Origin: Rubellimicrobium mesophilum DSM 19309 | GTDB taxonomy: Bacteria > Pseudomonadota > Alphaproteobacteria > Rhodobacterales > Rhodobacteraceae | Assembly (NCBI RefSeq): GCF_000600335.2 | Contig: NZ_KK088560.1 | Span: forward strand, 58,742 to 122,741 | Direction of reading: 5' to 3' | Length of the DNA stretch: 64,000 nt | Shown here: positions 9,655-20,047 of the stretch, one piece after another | Numbering within the stretch: the stretch's first letter is position 1 | Layout: each line of letters begins with the position of its first letter | Program-made: the position numbers and the translations under genes | Notes under the pieces: generated by a model | Told to the model about the DNA's origin: nothing | What the model saw: the letters and a program-made list of their open reading frames with translations, nothing else | Databases searched by the model: none

Positions 9655-10740
9655 TCAACGTTCTCCCTCAAGGGCTTCCTCGGCGTTCTTCGGAGCGAGC
9701 GGCAACGAGACCCGGAACACCGTCCGCCCCGGCACGGAGTCCACCGATATCCATCCCCCGATGTCCGCCAGAAGCTTGGACACCAGCGCGAGGCCCAGCC
9801 CCGTCCCGTTCTCCCGCCCGGAGACGAAGGGCTCGAACACGTCCGCCGCGATCTCGGGCGGCAGGCCGGGGCCGTCGTCCACGACCTCCACCTGCAGGGG
9901 CAGCCGCGCCTGCGACCCATCGGTGCGCCTCAGCCGCAGCGAAGGCTCGTAGAAGGTCCGCAGCCGGATCGTCCCGCCCTCCGCTCCCACCTCGCAGGCA
10001 TTCTTGATGAGGTTCAGGAACACCTGCAGGAGCTGGTCCGCGTCCGCCAGCGTGCGCGGCAGCGACGGGTCGTAGTCCTCCACGAAGCGCATATGCGCGC
10101 CATACCCCACCGCCGCCGACTTCCGGGCCCGATCCAGAACGTCGTGGAGGTTCACGGCCTTGAGCGTCGGCGGCCGAAGGTTCCCGAACTGCTCCACCTG
10201 CTCCAGGAGCTTCACGATCCGCCGCGACTCCTCCACGATCAGGTCGGTCAGCTCCAGGTCCGGCCCCGTCATCCCCATCGAGAGGAGCTGCGCCGCCCCG
10301 GTGATCCCGGCCAGCGGGTTCTTGATCTCGTGCGCCAGCATCTCCGCCATGCCGATCGCGCTCTTGGCGGCCTTGTGGGAGCTGACGTTCTGCGTCATCC
10401 GCGTCGCCATCTCGCGGGGGGAGACCAGCATCAGCATCCGTCCCTCGCCCCGCACCAGTGGCGCGAAGCGGATGTTGCACTGAAGGGGCGGCCTCTCGCC
10501 GGAGCCCACGTCCACGTCGTTGACGTGCAGGGACGAGCTCTCGGCCCGCGCCCGCCGGAACGCCTCCTCGAGCGGCGCGTCGATCATCACCTTGTCCCAG
10601 ACGGGCGCGCCGTTGAGCGCCTTCGCCGAGAGGTTCAGGAACGCTTCCGCCGCCGGGTTCGCGTCCAGGATGCGGTCGTCCGGCGACAGGACCAGGGCCG
10701 GCACCGGCAGCGAGGTCCAGAGCGTCTCGTCCGCGATCAT
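9655..10740 (-). CDS. ntrB: Nitrogen regulation sensor kinase NtrB
   Basis: Soluble histidine kinase/phosphatase of 361 aa that controls NtrC and normally receives signals from PII. It has an N-terminal PAS domain (about 10-120), the H box in [21 protein letters not shown], the N box in [11 protein letters not shown] and the G boxes DDGPGLP and GTGLGL. ATG 10740 overlaps the dusB stop (ATGA), implying translational coupling. The frame runs on upstream inside dusB as shadow. No membrane segment is present, as expected for NtrB. Confidence 0.95.
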   Translation of the reverse strand: MIADETLWTSLPVPALVLSPDDRILDANPAAEAFLNLSAKALNGAPVWDKVMIDAPLEEAFRRARAESSSLHVNDVDVGSGERPPLQCNIRFAPLVRGEGRMLMLVSPREMATRMTQNVSSHKAAKSAIGMAEMLAHEIKNPLAGITGAAQLLSMGMTGPDLELTDLIVEESRRIVKLLEQVEQFGNLRPPTLKAVNLHDVLDRARKSAAVGYGAHMRFVEDYDPSLPRTLADADQLLQVFLNLIKNACEVGAEGGTIRLRTFYEPSLRLRRTDGSQARLPLQVEVVDDGPGLPPEIAADVFEPFVSGRENGTGLGLALVSKLLADIGGWISVDSVPGRTVFRVSLPLAPKNAEEALEGER

Positions 10741-11738
10741 GCCGCCCGCGCCTCCGCGCCGCGCTCGGCCAGCGCCTCGGGCAGGAGCCGCAGCACCCGC
10801 GCGGGCTCGGGAGAGGTGAGCACCAGCGACCGCAGGTCCGCCGGAGTGCCCGCCCGGTCCATGTACCAGCCCAGATGCTTGCGCGCGACCTTCGCCCCCA
10901 GAGCGCTCCCGTAGAAGGTCAGCATCGCCTCGTAATGGCCTGAGACCATTATCACCAGATCGGTCCCGACCGGCACCTCCGGCGCCCCGCCGCCCGTCAG
11001 CCCCGCCGCGACCTGCGCCGGCACCCAGGGCGCGCCCTGCGCGCCTCGTCCGATCATCACCCCATCCGCTCCCGAGAGCCGGAGCGCCTCCCGCGCGCCT
11101 CCAAGGTCCAGGATGTCTCCGTTCGCGATCACCGGGATCGACACGGCCTCCCTGATCCGCCGGATCGCCGCCCAGTCGGCCTGCCCCTTGTAGAACTGGC
11201 AGCGCGTCCGTCCGTGGATCGTCACCATCCGCACGCCCGCCTCCTCGGCGCGGCGGGCGACATGGGGCGCGTTCAGGCAGGCGTCGTCCCACCCCAGCCG
11301 CGTCTTCAGCGTCACCGGCACCTTCACCGCACCCACGACCGCCTCGATCAGCCGCAGCGCATGGTTCGGCTCCCGCAGCAGCGCCGAGCCCGACCAGCCG
11401 TTCGTCACCTTCTTCGCCGGGCAACCCATGTTGATGTCGATGATCCGCGCGCCGTTCGCCTCGACCATCCGGGCGGCCTCGGCCATCCAATGTGCCTCCC
11501 GCCCGGCAAGCTGCACGGCGGTCAGCCCGTCCCCCAGCCCCAGCTCCGCCTTCTCCCGCACGCCCGGCTTGGCCTGCACCATCTCCTGGGAGGCGACCAT
11601 CTCGGACACGACCCAGCCCACCCCGAAGCTCGCCACGAGCTGCCGGAAGGGCAGATCGGTGATCCCCGCCAGAGGAGCGAGCGCCACCGGGGGCGCCAGC
11701 ACCGCGCCGCCGAGGTCGATGGGAGTCAGTTCCGCCAT
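10737..11738 (-). CDS. dusB: tRNA-dihydrouridine synthase DusB (NifR3)
   Basis: FMN-dependent enzyme that reduces uridine in the tRNA D-loop; 333 aa from ATG 11738. The sequence shows the TIM-barrel start [16 protein letters not shown], the catalytic Cys in [22 protein letters not shown] and the flavin phosphate site GVMIGRG. The first gene of the classic nifR3-ntrBC operon. An in-frame ATG at 11768 lies nearer an AGGAGG, but with about 15 nt spacing; 11738 was kept because homology begins there. It diverges from ispDF, with about 190 bp for promoters. Confidence 0.94.
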   Translation of the reverse strand: MAELTPIDLGGAVLAPPVALAPLAGITDLPFRQLVASFGVGWVVSEMVASQEMVQAKPGVREKAELGLGDGLTAVQLAGREAHWMAEAARMVEANGARIIDINMGCPAKKVTNGWSGSALLREPNHALRLIEAVVGAVKVPVTLKTRLGWDDACLNAPHVARRAEEAGVRMVTIHGRTRCQFYKGQADWAAIRRIREAVSIPVIANGDILDLGGAREALRLSGADGVMIGRGAQGAPWVPAQVAAGLTGGGAPEVPVGTDLVIMVSGHYEAMLTFYGSALGAKVARKHLGWYMDRAGTPADLRSLVLTSPEPARVLRLLPEALAERGAEARAA

Positions 11739-11927
11739 ATCTGCCGCATGATTGAACATCTGCCTCATTTTCAGGCTTGCCGCCCTCCTAACCCGAACCC
11801 CGCCGCGCCACAACGGCAACGTCCGGCGGCGGGGCCGATCAGATGCGCTCTGCCCATTATTTCAGCGATCCCAGCGCCCTCCGGCGGGGATTTGCGCCAC
11901 CTCGCCAATCCGGCTAGGGAGGGCGCC

Positions 11928-13052
11928 ATGCGAGTGGCAGGGATCATCGTGGCAGGCGGACGGGGCACGCGCTTCGGCGGCGCGCCCAAGCAATGGCGCG
12001 AGCTCGCGGGCCGAAGCGTGGCGGACCACGCGGTCCGCGCGCTCGACCGGGCCGGCCTCTCCCCTCTCGTTCTCGTGCACCACCCCGACGATGCCGAGCA
12101 GGCCGCCCATGCCCATCCCGGCTTGATCCTGGCCCCGGGCGGCGCCACCCGGGCCGAGAGCGTCCGCGCCGGCCTCGAGGCGCTCGCCGCCGACCCGCCC
12201 GACCTCGTCCTCATCCACGATGCCGCGCGTCCCTGCGTGACGCCGACGCTCGTGGCCCGCGTCGTCGAGGCACTCTCGCGGCACGACGGCGCGGCGCCGG
12301 CCCTGCCTGTGACCGACGCGCTCTGGCGCGGCGCGGCGGCCGTCCAGGGCACGCAGCCGCGCGAGGGCCTCTGGCGCGCCCAGACGCCCCAGGGGTTCCG
12401 CTTCGGCCCCATCCTCGCCGCGCACCGCGGCCATCCCGGAAGCGCCGCCGACGATGTGGAGGTCGCGCGTGACGCCGGCTTGACCGTCGCCATCGTGCCG
12501 GGCGAGGAGGACAACCTGAAGGTCACGCATCCGGGCGACCTCGAACGCGCCGCCCGCATCCTGGGGGATCGCATGGACGTGCGCACCGGCCATGGCTACG
12601 ACGTCCACGCCTTCGGGCCGGGCGACCACGTGATGCTCTGCGGCGTCCGGGTTCCGCATTCCCAAGGGGTCGTCGCCCATTCCGACGGCGACGTGGGCCT
12701 CCACGCGCTGACCGACGCCATCCTGGGCGCTCTCGCCGACGGCGACATCGGCCAGCACTTCCCGCCCTCCGACCCCCGCTGGAAGGGCGCCGCGAGCCAC
12801 CAGTTCCTCCGCCACGCCAAGTCCCTCGCCGACGAGGCCGGCTTCCGGGTGACCCATGTCGACGTCACGCTGGTCTGCGAGTCGCCCAAGGTCGGCCCCC
12901 ACGCCCCCGCCATGCGCGCCACCATCGCCGAGGCGCTGGGCCTTTCCCCCGACCGGGTGAGCGTCAAGGCCACCACCTCCGAGCGCCTGGGCTTCACCGG
13001 CCGTCGCGAAGGGATAGCCGCCCTCGCGACGGCGACCCTGGTGAGCCCATGA
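11928..13052 (+). CDS. ispDF: Bifunctional IspD/IspF isoprenoid enzyme
   Basis: Fusion protein of 374 aa catalysing two steps of the MEP isoprenoid pathway. Residues 1-215 are IspD, the MEP cytidylyltransferase ([13 protein letters not shown] nucleotide loop, IHDAARP, DDVEVAR). Residues from about 218 are IspF, the MECDP synthase (metal-binding [23 protein letters not shown], and [11 protein letters not shown]). Start ATG 11928 has an AGGGAGGG site seven bases upstream. It overlaps pgpA by ATGA. The fusion is usual in alphaproteobacteria and lets the IspE step be channelled in a complex. Confidence 0.97.
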   Translation: MRVAGIIVAGGRGTRFGGAPKQWRELAGRSVADHAVRALDRAGLSPLVLVHHPDDAEQAAHAHPGLILAPGGATRAESVRAGLEALAADPPDLVLIHDAARPCVTPTLVARVVEALSRHDGAAPALPVTDALWRGAAAVQGTQPREGLWRAQTPQGFRFGPILAAHRGHPGSAADDVEVARDAGLTVAIVPGEEDNLKVTHPGDLERAARILGDRMDVRTGHGYDVHAFGPGDHVMLCGVRVPHSQGVVAHSDGDVGLHALTDAILGALADGDIGQHFPPSDPRWKGAASHQFLRHAKSLADEAGFRVTHVDVTLVCESPKVGPHAPAMRATIAEALGLSPDRVSVKATTSERLGFTGRREGIAALATATLVSP

Positions 13053-13549
13053 GCCGCCTGATCGCGAGCGTCCTTGGCCTGGGCCACCTCCGCCCCGCCC
13101 CCGGCACCTGGGGGTCGCTCGCCGCCGTCCTCGTGGGGTTCCTGATCGCCAGGTTCGGCGGGGCCTGGCCCTTCCTCGCCGCCACCCTCCTGGCCATCGT
13201 CCTCGCGTTCTGGTCGGTGGCGGACCTGATCTCCCGCCTCGGCGAGCCCGGCCCCCACGACCCCTCCTGGGTCGTGATCGACGAGGTCGCGGGGCAATGG
13301 ATCGCGCTCGTCCCCGTCGTCCTGGGCGCCGCGAACAACGGCGTCGCGCCCGAGAGGCTCTGGCCCGGCTGGATCGCCGCCTTCCTGCTCTTCCGCCTCT
13401 TCGACATCTGGAAGCCGGGCCCCGTCGGCTGGGCGGACCGGCGACACGGCGCCGCAGGCGTGGTGCTCGACGACCTTTTCGCTGGCCTCCTCGCGGCGCT
13501 CGGTGTCATCCTCCTGGCCGGATTGGCCCATGGGGTGCTGATGCGATGA
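13049..13549 (+). CDS. pgpA: Phosphatidylglycerophosphatase A
   Basis: Membrane phosphatase of 166 aa that dephosphorylates phosphatidylglycerol phosphate to phosphatidylglycerol. The PgpA signature is present: [18 protein letters not shown] near the N-terminus, [12 protein letters not shown] in the middle and [18 protein letters not shown] towards the end. Hydrophobic helices separate them. It is coupled by 4-bp overlaps to ispDF upstream and the cinA-type gene downstream. Confidence 0.95.
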   Translation: MSRLIASVLGLGHLRPAPGTWGSLAAVLVGFLIARFGGAWPFLAATLLAIVLAFWSVADLISRLGEPGPHDPSWVVIDEVAGQWIALVPVVLGAANNGVAPERLWPGWIAAFLLFRLFDIWKPGPVGWADRRHGAAGVVLDDLFAGLLAALGVILLAGLAHGVLMR

Positions 13550-14049
13550 CCGACCGGGCCCAGCACGACATCCCGTCGCTGGCTCAGGCCCTCCTGGAGG
13601 CGGCCCGTGCCAAGGGCCTCCACCTCGCCGTCGCCGAGAGCTGCACCGGCGGCCTGCTCGCCGGCGCCATCACCACGCAGGCCGGCTCCTCCGCGATCTT
13701 CGACCGGGGCTTCGTGACCTACTCCAACGCCGCCAAGTCCGACCTCCTGGCCGTCCGCTCCGAGACCCTGCTCAAGCACGGTGCCGTGTCCGAGGAGGTC
13801 GCCGCCGAGATGGCCCGTGGGGCGCTCGATCGATCCGAGGCCGACATCGCCGTCTCCACCACCGGCGTCGCCGGCCCCGGAGCGTCGGGGCGCAAGCCTG
13901 AGGGCCGCGTCTGCTTCGGCCTCGCCACCGCGTCCGAGCTTCGCGCCCAGACCATCGAGTTCGGCGCCCAGGGCCGCGACGCCGTCCGCGCCGCCGCCGT
14001 CCGGCACGCGCTCCGCCTTCTCCTTCAGGCGGTCGACCGCGCGCCGTAG
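13546..14049 (+). CDS. CinA C-terminal-domain protein (nicotinamide-nucleotide amidase)
   Basis: Stand-alone CinA C-terminal domain, 167 aa, equivalent to E. coli PncC, which deamidates nicotinamide mononucleotide in pyridine nucleotide salvage. Core motifs [37 protein letters not shown] and [10 protein letters not shown] are intact. The N-terminal MoCF domain of full CinA is absent, so the competence-type name does not apply. It overlaps pgpA by ATGA, and its 3' end overlaps the convergent START-domain gene by 25 bp. Confidence 0.93.
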   Translation: MTDRAQHDIPSLAQALLEAARAKGLHLAVAESCTGGLLAGAITTQAGSSAIFDRGFVTYSNAAKSDLLAVRSETLLKHGAVSEEVAAEMARGALDRSEADIAVSTTGVAGPGASGRKPEGRVCFGLATASELRAQTIEFGAQGRDAVRAAAVRHALRLLLQAVDRAP

Positions 14050-14483
14050 AGTGCCTGCGCCCGCTTCTCGAAGGCGCGGACGATCTGGGTCATCGCCTGG
14101 TGGAAGAACACCCCGGCCGCGTGCTGCAGCAGGCGATTCCGGAACTCGAAGTCCGTCCGGAACGACACCTCGACCCCGTGCGGCACGTCGCGGAACTGCC
14201 AGACGCTCTCCATGTGCTTGAAGGGCCCCTGGATGTACTCCGTCTCGATCCTCTTCCGCTCCGGGTAAAGCCGCACCCGGCTCCCGAACCGTTCCTGGAA
14301 CAGCTTGAACGAGATCACGAGGTCCGCCAGCATCTCCTGGTGGTCGCCCCGATCCGTCACCGACCGGATCGTCGCCCCGGCCGTCCAGGGCAGGAACTCG
14401 GGATACTTCGCGACGTCCGCAACGAGGTCGTACATCTGCTGCGCCGTGTAGGGCAGCACGCGGGTCTCGGAATGGCTGGTCAC
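14025..14483 (-). CDS. START/Coq10-type polyketide cyclase (RatA-like)
   Basis: Protein of 152 aa of the Coq10/RatA START family. The opening ([28 protein letters not shown]) and the C-terminal amphipathic helix ([16 protein letters not shown]) are typical. In mitochondria and alphaproteobacteria this family binds ubiquinone and supports its delivery. The E. coli homologue was called toxin RatA, but no antitoxin partner is visible here. It is convergent with the cinA-type gene. Confidence 0.9.
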   Translation of the reverse strand: MTSHSETRVLPYTAQQMYDLVADVAKYPEFLPWTAGATIRSVTDRGDHQEMLADLVISFKLFQERFGSRVRLYPERKRIETEYIQGPFKHMESVWQFRDVPHGVEVSFRTDFEFRNRLLQHAAGVFFHQAMTQIVRAFEKRAQALYGARSTA

Positions 14484-14645
14484 GTCGGCGGGGCCTCCTT
14501 GTCCGGGGTCATGTCGTCCCGCCGGCGCCAGGGATCAAGGGCAATCCGCACGAAGCCCCGCCACAACGGCCCGGAATCCGCCGCCGGCCCTATCCGAGGG
14601 CCCTCGCCCGCGCTACAGGACGGCGCCCGACAGCCGGATGCCCCC

Positions 14646-15188
14646 ATGCCCCAGCGCCCCTACGTCATCGACCAGATGATCTCCGCCAAGGCCATCGCCG
14701 CGCGGATCGAAGCCCTCGCCCGCGAGATCGAATCCGAGTACTGCGCCACCGACAAGCTCGTGGTCGTGGGCCTCCTGCGCGGCTCCTTCGTCTTCATCGC
14801 CGACCTCGTGCGCGAGCTCGACCTCCCCGTCGAGGTCGACTTCCTCGAGGCCTCCTCCTACGGCGACGCCATGGAATCCTCGCGCGAGGTTCGCATCCTC
14901 AAGGACCTCCGCGCCGCCATCGAGGGGCGCGACGTGCTGGTGGTCGAGGACATCGTGGACACCGGCCACACCCTCAACCACGTCACCAGGTATCTCCTGA
15001 CGCGGAAGCCCGCCAAGCTCCGCACCATCGCCCTCCTCGACAAGCCCTCGCGGCGCGAGGTCGACTTCCGCGCCGACTGGATCGGCTTCTCCATTCCCGA
15101 CGAGTTCGTGGTGGGCTACGGCATCGACTTCGCGCAGCGCAACCGCAACCTCCCCTACATCGGCAAGGTCCGGTTCACCGAAGGCTGA
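14646..15188 (+). CDS. hpt: Hypoxanthine phosphoribosyltransferase
   Basis: Purine salvage enzyme of 180 aa converting hypoxanthine or guanine plus PRPP to IMP or GMP. The PRPP-binding loop [14 protein letters not shown] (about 96-109) is exact, the flexible-loop region is LEASSYGD, and the base-binding end is [21 protein letters not shown] 14646 gives the length usual for the family. The gene stands alone, with about 160 bp to the divergent START gene. Confidence 0.95.
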   Translation: MPQRPYVIDQMISAKAIAARIEALAREIESEYCATDKLVVVGLLRGSFVFIADLVRELDLPVEVDFLEASSYGDAMESSREVRILKDLRAAIEGRDVLVVEDIVDTGHTLNHVTRYLLTRKPAKLRTIALLDKPSRREVDFRADWIGFSIPDEFVVGYGIDFAQRNRNLPYIGKVRFTEG

Positions 15189-15283
15189 CCCCGTCCGGGG
15201 AGGTTCGTTGGATCAAAACGGCCCGTCCCGCGTTGTGCGCTCGGCAGGCCGCGCCACGGGCGGCCACAACGGAGGACTGCAAC

Positions 15284-15547
15284 ATGCTTGGGGCGATCAT
15301 CGCCTGGATCATCATCGGCATCATCGCCGGCTGGATCGCTGAGAAGATCATGGGCCGCAACGACAGCCTGCTGATGAACCTCATCATCGGCGTCATCGGC
15401 GCCATCGTCGGCGGCTGGATCATCGGGGCCATCTTCGGCCAGGACGCCACCTCGGGCGGCTGGATCTGGAGCATCCTCGTGTCGGTCATCGGCGCGGTGA
15501 TCCTGCTCGCCATCGTCAACGCGATCCGCGGCCGGACCGCCCGCTAA
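15284..15547 (+). CDS. GlsB/YeaQ/YmgE-family small membrane protein
   Basis: Very hydrophobic protein of 87 aa with three membrane helices rich in Ile and Gly (IIGIIAGWIAEKIMG, then IIGVIGAIVGGWIIG, then a C-terminal helix). This is the pattern of the transglycosylase-associated/YeaQ family, linked to general stress responses. ATG 15284 sits behind a GGAGG site at about 15271. A strong intrinsic terminator lies at 15694-15716. The molecular role is unknown. Confidence 0.88.
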   Translation: MLGAIIAWIIIGIIAGWIAEKIMGRNDSLLMNLIIGVIGAIVGGWIIGAIFGQDATSGGWIWSILVSVIGAVILLAIVNAIRGRTAR

Positions 15548-15600
15548 TCCCGGCGAAGGCTTCGGCACGACTCAGCTTCGGGCCGCACCAGCCCGACCGC

Positions 15601-15625
15601 GACGGGGCGCCTCTTGCGCCCCGTC
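15601..15625 (+). terminator. GC-rich hairpin after the YeaQ-family gene
   Basis: A perfect 10-bp stem (GACGGGGCGC, reversed in GCGCCCCGTC) with a five-base loop lies 54 bp after the stop codon. It is not followed by a T run, so it may act as an RNA-stabilising structure or help the terminator further down. Confidence 0.4.
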
Positions 15626-15693
15626 CCCCCGCCCCAACTTCGGGCAAGCCCTCCCCGACCAAAGGTTCCCGTCCCCCCGGACCAAGGTCCGGT

Positions 15694-15716
15694 GCACACC
15701 CCATGTGCGCTTTTTT
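15694..15716 (+). terminator. Rho-independent terminator
   Basis: Stem GCACA/TGTGC with a CCCCA loop is followed by GC and six T residues, the standard intrinsic form. It lies between the YeaQ-family gene and the cytochrome c' gene and separates the two units. A second perfect inverted repeat (CCGGACC/GGTCCGG, 15677-15692) stands just before it. Confidence 0.65.
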
Positions 15717-15786
15717 CCCTTGGGAGCCCCCTGGCGCCCCCCCTAGGGTCGCCCCACAGTCCCAACGGCCGGAGGAGTCCGTTTCC

Positions 15787-16266
15787 ATGCACCGTCTCGC
15801 CAAGACCACCCTGCTCGCCACCGCGCTTCTGCTGCCGGCGGGGGTCCTCCTCGCGCAGGAGGCCGACGAGTCGCCCGAGGACCTCGCCGTCGAGATGCGC
15901 CAGGGCCATATGCTCAACTTCGCGCACAACCTGATGGCGCTGGGCGCCATGGCGCAGGAGAAGACGGCGTACGACGCCGCCACCGCGACCGCCGCCGCCG
16001 AGAACCTGAGCCACCTCGCCGCGATCCACTGGGACTACTACTGGCCCGAGGGCACCTCGAACGCCGACCGTCAGGACACCGGCGCCCTGCCCGCGATCTG
16101 GGAGAACATGGACGACTTCAACGCCAAGCACGAGGCGCTCCAGCAGGCCGTCGCCAATCTCCAGACCGCCGCCGGCACCGACCTCGCCTCGCTCCAGGGC
16201 GCGATGGGCGACGTGGGCAAGGCCTGCGGCGGCTGCCACGAGACCTACCGCGCCAAGGAAGAGTGA
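15787..16266 (+). CDS. Class II cytochrome c (cytochrome c' type)
   Basis: Periplasmic cytochrome of 159 aa. A signal peptide (about 1-23, LLLPAGVLLAQ) precedes a four-helix-bundle sequence, and a single haem site CGGCH stands only eleven residues from the C-terminus, the defining position for class II. Such proteins bind NO or shuttle electrons. ATG 15787 follows a GGAGGAG site. The diheme cytochrome gene starts 4 bp after it, so the two are probably co-transcribed. Confidence 0.9.
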   Translation: MHRLAKTTLLATALLLPAGVLLAQEADESPEDLAVEMRQGHMLNFAHNLMALGAMAQEKTAYDAATATAAAENLSHLAAIHWDYYWPEGTSNADRQDTGALPAIWENMDDFNAKHEALQQAVANLQTAAGTDLASLQGAMGDVGKACGGCHETYRAKEE

Positions 16267-16270
16267 TCCC

Positions 16271-17230
16271 ATGCGCCGGGCGCTGCTCTCCGTCGCCGTC
16301 GTCGCGCTGGTCGGCGCCGGCGCGGCCTGGTGGCTGACGGCGCCCGACAACCTCCCCGCCTCGGCGCTCGACGGCGTGACCGGCGACGCCGGACGGGGAC
16401 AGGTCCTCTTCGCCGCCGCCGGATGCGGGTCCTGCCACATCGCCCCGGGCGCGGAGGAGACCGATTCCCCGGTCCTTTCCGGCGGCCGTCGGTTCGCGAC
16501 GCAGTTCGGCACCTTCGTCGCGCCGAACATCTCGCCCTCGCCGCAGGGCATCGGCGACTGGAGCGACTACCAGGTCGTCAACGCCGTCATGCGCGGCGTG
16601 GACGACGAGGGGCGGCACCTCTACCCGGCCTTCCCCTGGAACGCCTACAACAAGGCGACGGTGCAGGACGTGGCCGACATCGTGGCCTACATCCGCACCC
16701 TGCCTCCCTCCGACGCCGGGAGCCTGCCGCACGAGCTGAGCTTCCCCTTCGACATCCGCCAGTCCCTCGGCGGCTGGAAGCTCCTGTTCGAGCACCGCGA
16801 CTGGGTCCTGCAGGGCGACCTCACGCCCGAGCAGGAGCGGGGCCGCTACCTCGTGGAGGCCCTGGGCCACTGCGGCGAATGCCACACGCCCCGCAACGCC
16901 CTGGGCGGGCTCGATCGGAGCGCTTGGCTCGCGGGGGCGCCCGACCCGGCGGGCAAGGGCCGCGTCCCGAACATCACGCCCGCCGGGCTCGACTGGTCCG
17001 AGGACGACATCGTCACCATGCTCCAGTCCGGCTTCACGCCCGACTACGACGTGGTCGGCGGCGAGATGGCCCAGGTCGTCCGCAACACCGCCCAGCTTTC
17101 CGACGAGGATCGCGCGGCCATCGCCGCCTATCTCAAGGCCGTCCCGCCCGTCGAATCCACCGCGCCCCAGCCCGGCGCCGGCGACTCGACCGCCGAGGAA
17201 GGCACGGCCTCGGACGAGGGCGACTCGTAG
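16271..17230 (+). CDS. Diheme cytochrome c
   Basis: Protein of 319 aa with an N-terminal membrane anchor or signal (about 1-22) and two class I cytochrome domains. Haem sites are CGSCH (about 51-55) and CGECH (about 203-207); probable Met ligands follow in NAVMRG and GGEMAQ. This layout resembles the cytochrome subunits of periplasmic alcohol or aldehyde dehydrogenases, but no dehydrogenase gene is nearby. The C-terminal tail is acidic and low in complexity. It forms a pair with the cytochrome c' gene. Confidence 0.88.
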   Translation: MRRALLSVAVVALVGAGAAWWLTAPDNLPASALDGVTGDAGRGQVLFAAAGCGSCHIAPGAEETDSPVLSGGRRFATQFGTFVAPNISPSPQGIGDWSDYQVVNAVMRGVDDEGRHLYPAFPWNAYNKATVQDVADIVAYIRTLPPSDAGSLPHELSFPFDIRQSLGGWKLLFEHRDWVLQGDLTPEQERGRYLVEALGHCGECHTPRNALGGLDRSAWLAGAPDPAGKGRVPNITPAGLDWSEDDIVTMLQSGFTPDYDVVGGEMAQVVRNTAQLSDEDRAAIAAYLKAVPPVESTAPQPGAGDSTAEEGTASDEGDS

Positions 17231-17310
17231 GTCGGGCTTCAGCCCGCTGGCGCCGCAGGGTGGGGTTTCTCCCCGCCATGATCCACGCGCCCGAGGCTCG
17301 GGCCTCTCCC

Positions 17311-18261
17311 TTACGCCAGCTTCGCCTCGCGCGCCGCCCTCAGCCGCGCGAAGTCGTCCCCCGCGTGATAGCTCGACCGCGTGAGCGGGCTGGACGAGAC
17401 CATCAGGAACCCCTTGCCCCGCGCCGCCTGCTCGTAGGCCCCGAACTCCTCGGGCGTGACGAAGCGATCCACGCGGTGATGCTTGGGCGTCGGCTGGAGG
17501 TACTGCCCGACCGTCAGGAAATCCACGTCCGCCGCGCGCATGTCGTCCATGACCTGCAGCACGGCCTGCCGGTCCTCGCCCAGGCCGACCATGATCCCCG
17601 ACTTGGTGAAGGCCGAGGGATCGAGCTCCTTCACCCGCTGGAGGAGCCGCAGCGAATGGAAGTAGCGCGCGCCCGGCCGCACCTCGGGATAGAGCCCCGG
17701 CACCGTCTCAAGGTTGTGGTTGAACACGTCCGGCTTGGCCGCCACCACGACCTCCAGCGCCTCGGGCCCGCACTTCAGGAAGTCCGGCACCAGCACCTCG
17801 ACCGTCGTCCCGGGCGAGCGCCGCCGGATCGCGCGGATCGTCATGGCGAAATGCTCCGCGCCCCCGTCGGCGAGGTCGTCCCGGTCCACCGAGGTCACGA
17901 CCACATGGCTGAGCCCCAGCTTCGCCACCGCGTCCGCCACCCGTCCCGGCTCGAAGGCGTCGAGCGCGTCGGGCCGCCCCGTCGCCACGTTGCAGAAGGT
18001 GCAGCCCCGCGTGCAGATCTCGCCCATGATCATCATGGTCGCGTGGCCCTGCCCCCAGCACTCGCCGACGTTGGGGCAGCCCGCCTCCTCGCAGACGGTG
18101 GTGAGCTTGTGCTCCCGCATGATGCCGGCCGTCCGCCGATAGCCCTCCGACCCCGGCGCCTTGACCCGGATCCACGAGGGCTTGCGGGGTTGCTCCTGGT
18201 CCGGGCGATGCGCCTTCTCGGGGTGCCTCTCCTCGGGGATCTTCAGGTCGCGCGGGGCCAT
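17311..18261 (-). CDS. lipA: Lipoyl synthase
   Basis: Radical-SAM enzyme of 316 aa that inserts two sulfurs into protein-bound octanoyl groups to make lipoate. The auxiliary cluster motif [12 protein letters not shown] and the radical-SAM motif CTRGCTFC are both present, as is the C-terminal RSSYHA motif whose Ser ligates the auxiliary cluster. ATG 18261 has an AGGAAAGGA site; the frame is open upstream but not conserved in style. It is convergent with the cytochrome pair. Confidence 0.97.
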   Translation of the reverse strand: MAPRDLKIPEERHPEKAHRPDQEQPRKPSWIRVKAPGSEGYRRTAGIMREHKLTTVCEEAGCPNVGECWGQGHATMMIMGEICTRGCTFCNVATGRPDALDAFEPGRVADAVAKLGLSHVVVTSVDRDDLADGGAEHFAMTIRAIRRRSPGTTVEVLVPDFLKCGPEALEVVVAAKPDVFNHNLETVPGLYPEVRPGARYFHSLRLLQRVKELDPSAFTKSGIMVGLGEDRQAVLQVMDDMRAADVDFLTVGQYLQPTPKHHRVDRFVTPEEFGAYEQAARGKGFLMVSSSPLTRSSYHAGDDFARLRAAREAKLA

Positions 18262-18401
18262 GGCCGGTCCTTTCCTGCTCGCCCCACGAGATACGCAGCC
18301 CCCCCGGGAAAGTCCATGCGCGCGCGGGCCCTGCTGCGCATCGTTGCGCCCCCGGCGCGGTCCTTGACGCAAGGGGTCCGGGCCCGCCATGGTCCCCCGC
18401 C

Positions 18402-18977
18402 ATGACCCTCGCCGAGACCGCCCTCGCCCTCCTCGTGCTCCTCGCCGCGCCGGGCCCGACGAACACGCTCCTCGCCATCGCGGGGGCGGAGCGCGGGCTG
18501 GCCCCGGCCGCGCGCCTCATCCCCGTCGTGCTGCTCGGCTATCTCGCCACCACGGTCCCGCTCGCGCTCCTCGGCGCACGCCTCCTCGAATCCGCCCCGT
18601 TGGCGAAGGCCCTCGTGACCGTCGCGGCGGCCGCCTGGGTCCTGCGCCTCGCCGTCGCCATGTGGCGCCTCCCGGCCCGGGGCGAGGTGGGCCCCGCCGT
18701 CACCTCCGGCCGCATCGCCGTGACCACGCTCCTCAACCCCAAGGCGCTGATCGTCGGCCTCGTCCTCCTCCCCGCCCCCGGCGCGACCCGCCTGGGCCTC
18801 AACCTTGCCCTCCTCGCCGGGACGCTCGCGGTCGCCTCCCTGCTCTGGGCCCTCCTCGGCGCCTCCCTCCGGCGCGGCGCCCGGGCCGGCCTTCCCGCCT
18901 CCTGGCGCCGAGCCGCCTCGGTCTGGCTCGGCGCCCTCGCCCTCTACCTCCTCGGCCGCGTCGCGGGCCTCGCCTAG
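18402..18977 (+). CDS. LysE/RhtB-family exporter
   Basis: Membrane protein of 191 aa with about six helices. The N-terminal APGPTNTLL motif and the [17 protein letters not shown] motif identify the LysE/RhtB amino-acid exporter superfamily. The substrate cannot be predicted. It diverges from lipA with 140 bp between them, and its 3' end overlaps the convergent DUF6456 gene by 4 bp. Confidence 0.85.
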   Translation: MTLAETALALLVLLAAPGPTNTLLAIAGAERGLAPAARLIPVVLLGYLATTVPLALLGARLLESAPLAKALVTVAAAAWVLRLAVAMWRLPARGEVGPAVTSGRIAVTTLLNPKALIVGLVLLPAPGATRLGLNLALLAGTLAVASLLWALLGASLRRGARAGLPASWRRAASVWLGALALYLLGRVAGLA

Positions 18978-20047
18978 CCGATCAGCCCGTTCCGCTGCGC
19001 CTCCGCCCGATGATGCTGGTGGAGCCGCCCCAGCGCGATCCGCAGCACCACCTTGCCCGACCGCGCCGACCAGCCCATCCGCCGCTCGAAGCCCTCCAGC
19101 CCCTCGGTCAGGCAGCAGCAGCAGAGCGCCACGTCGGCGAGCCCCGGCCCAAGCTCGGCCAGCGCCCGCTCGACCCGCAGCCGCGCGGCCTTCGCGCCGC
19201 CGCCCTGCCCCGGCCGCGGCAGATCGGACAGCGCCGGCATCCTCGAGAGCCAGGCGGCCCAGTCCCGCTCCGCCCCCGGGCCACGCTGCGCCAGCTCGAA
19301 GTCCTCGCGCAGCCGCTCCCCGGCCTTGACCTGCTCGGGGCTCAGGAACGGCAGCCCCCCGTCCACCTTCCGCCGCGCGAGCTGCAGCAGCGGGCTGTCC
19401 GCGATCTGCGACCGCATGTGCCGCAGCCTGGGGTCGTCGTCGTCCATCACCACGGGCTCGCGCAGGAACGGCGCGGGGGCTTCGGCCAGCCCGCGAAGCT
19501 GCGGCTCCAGCCGCATCCGCTTGAGCTGCGTCCGCCCGATCGCGGTGATCCGGTAGCGCCGGACCCGCCCCGCGGTGTCGGCGCAGGTGATCCAGTCCCG
19601 CAGCGCCATCACCTCCACGAGCTTGCGGTCCGCGACCGCCACCCGCTGCGGGTCCTCGCCGGGCGCCTCCCGCAGCACCACGCCCTTCTCCATCTCCCGC
19701 ACCACGGCCAGCACCGAGTCGGGCTCGGCCAGCCGCTGCAGCACCGGCAGCGCCTCGCGGGCCAGCGTCGTCTCGTCCACCTCGTCCGGCGCTGCCCCGT
19801 CCGAGAGCTGCCGCAGGGCCGAATCGACGAAGGGGTCGTCGCGGCAAAGCTCCATCCGCCGCACCTGCCGCAGCACCGTCGAGGGATGCACTTGGGCCTC
19901 CCGCGCCAGATCCCGGATGGTCCGGCCCTTCTCCGTATGCGCCAGGTAGTAGCGCGCCGCCGGGGGCACCCAGCCGGGATAGCTGCCGGCCTCCTCGGCC
20001 CCGGGAAAATCGCCATCGTCCAGCGCGATGCGTGCCGTTCTCGTCAT
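18974..20047 (-). CDS. HTH-containing DUF6456-type protein
   Basis: Protein of 357 aa that I place, with moderate certainty, in the alphaproteobacterial DUF6456 family. A helix-turn-helix is visible at about residues 43-62 (RTIRDLAREAQVHPSTVLRQVRRM). The C-terminal third holds a cysteine cluster (VALCCCCLTEGLEGFE) and a second basic helix, which is the conserved part of the family. ATG 20047 has a GGAGAAG site; the frame extends much further upstream as shadow. A structured element that recurs upstream of obgE lies about 95 bp upstream. Probably a DNA-binding regulator; its targets are unknown. Confidence 0.72.
   Translation of the reverse strand: MTRTARIALDDGDFPGAEEAGSYPGWVPPAARYYLAHTEKGRTIRDLAREAQVHPSTVLRQVRRMELCRDDPFVDSALRQLSDGAAPDEVDETTLAREALPVLQRLAEPDSVLAVVREMEKGVVLREAPGEDPQRVAVADRKLVEVMALRDWITCADTAGRVRRYRITAIGRTQLKRMRLEPQLRGLAEAPAPFLREPVVMDDDDPRLRHMRSQIADSPLLQLARRKVDGGLPFLSPEQVKAGERLREDFELAQRGPGAERDWAAWLSRMPALSDLPRPGQGGGAKAARLRVERALAELGPGLADVALCCCCLTEGLEGFERRMGWSARSGKVVLRIALGRLHQHHRAEAQRNGLIG

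Noticed and set aside
5875..10914. Very long plus-strand open frame (1679 codons)
   Set aside because: It is antisense to ntrY, ntrC and ntrB, Arg/His/Pro-rich and without any domain; long antisense frames are expected at this GC content.
14025..14483. RatA toxin of a toxin-antitoxin pair
   Set aside because: No antitoxin gene is adjacent and the alphaproteobacterial family is better explained as a Coq10-type quinone-binding protein.
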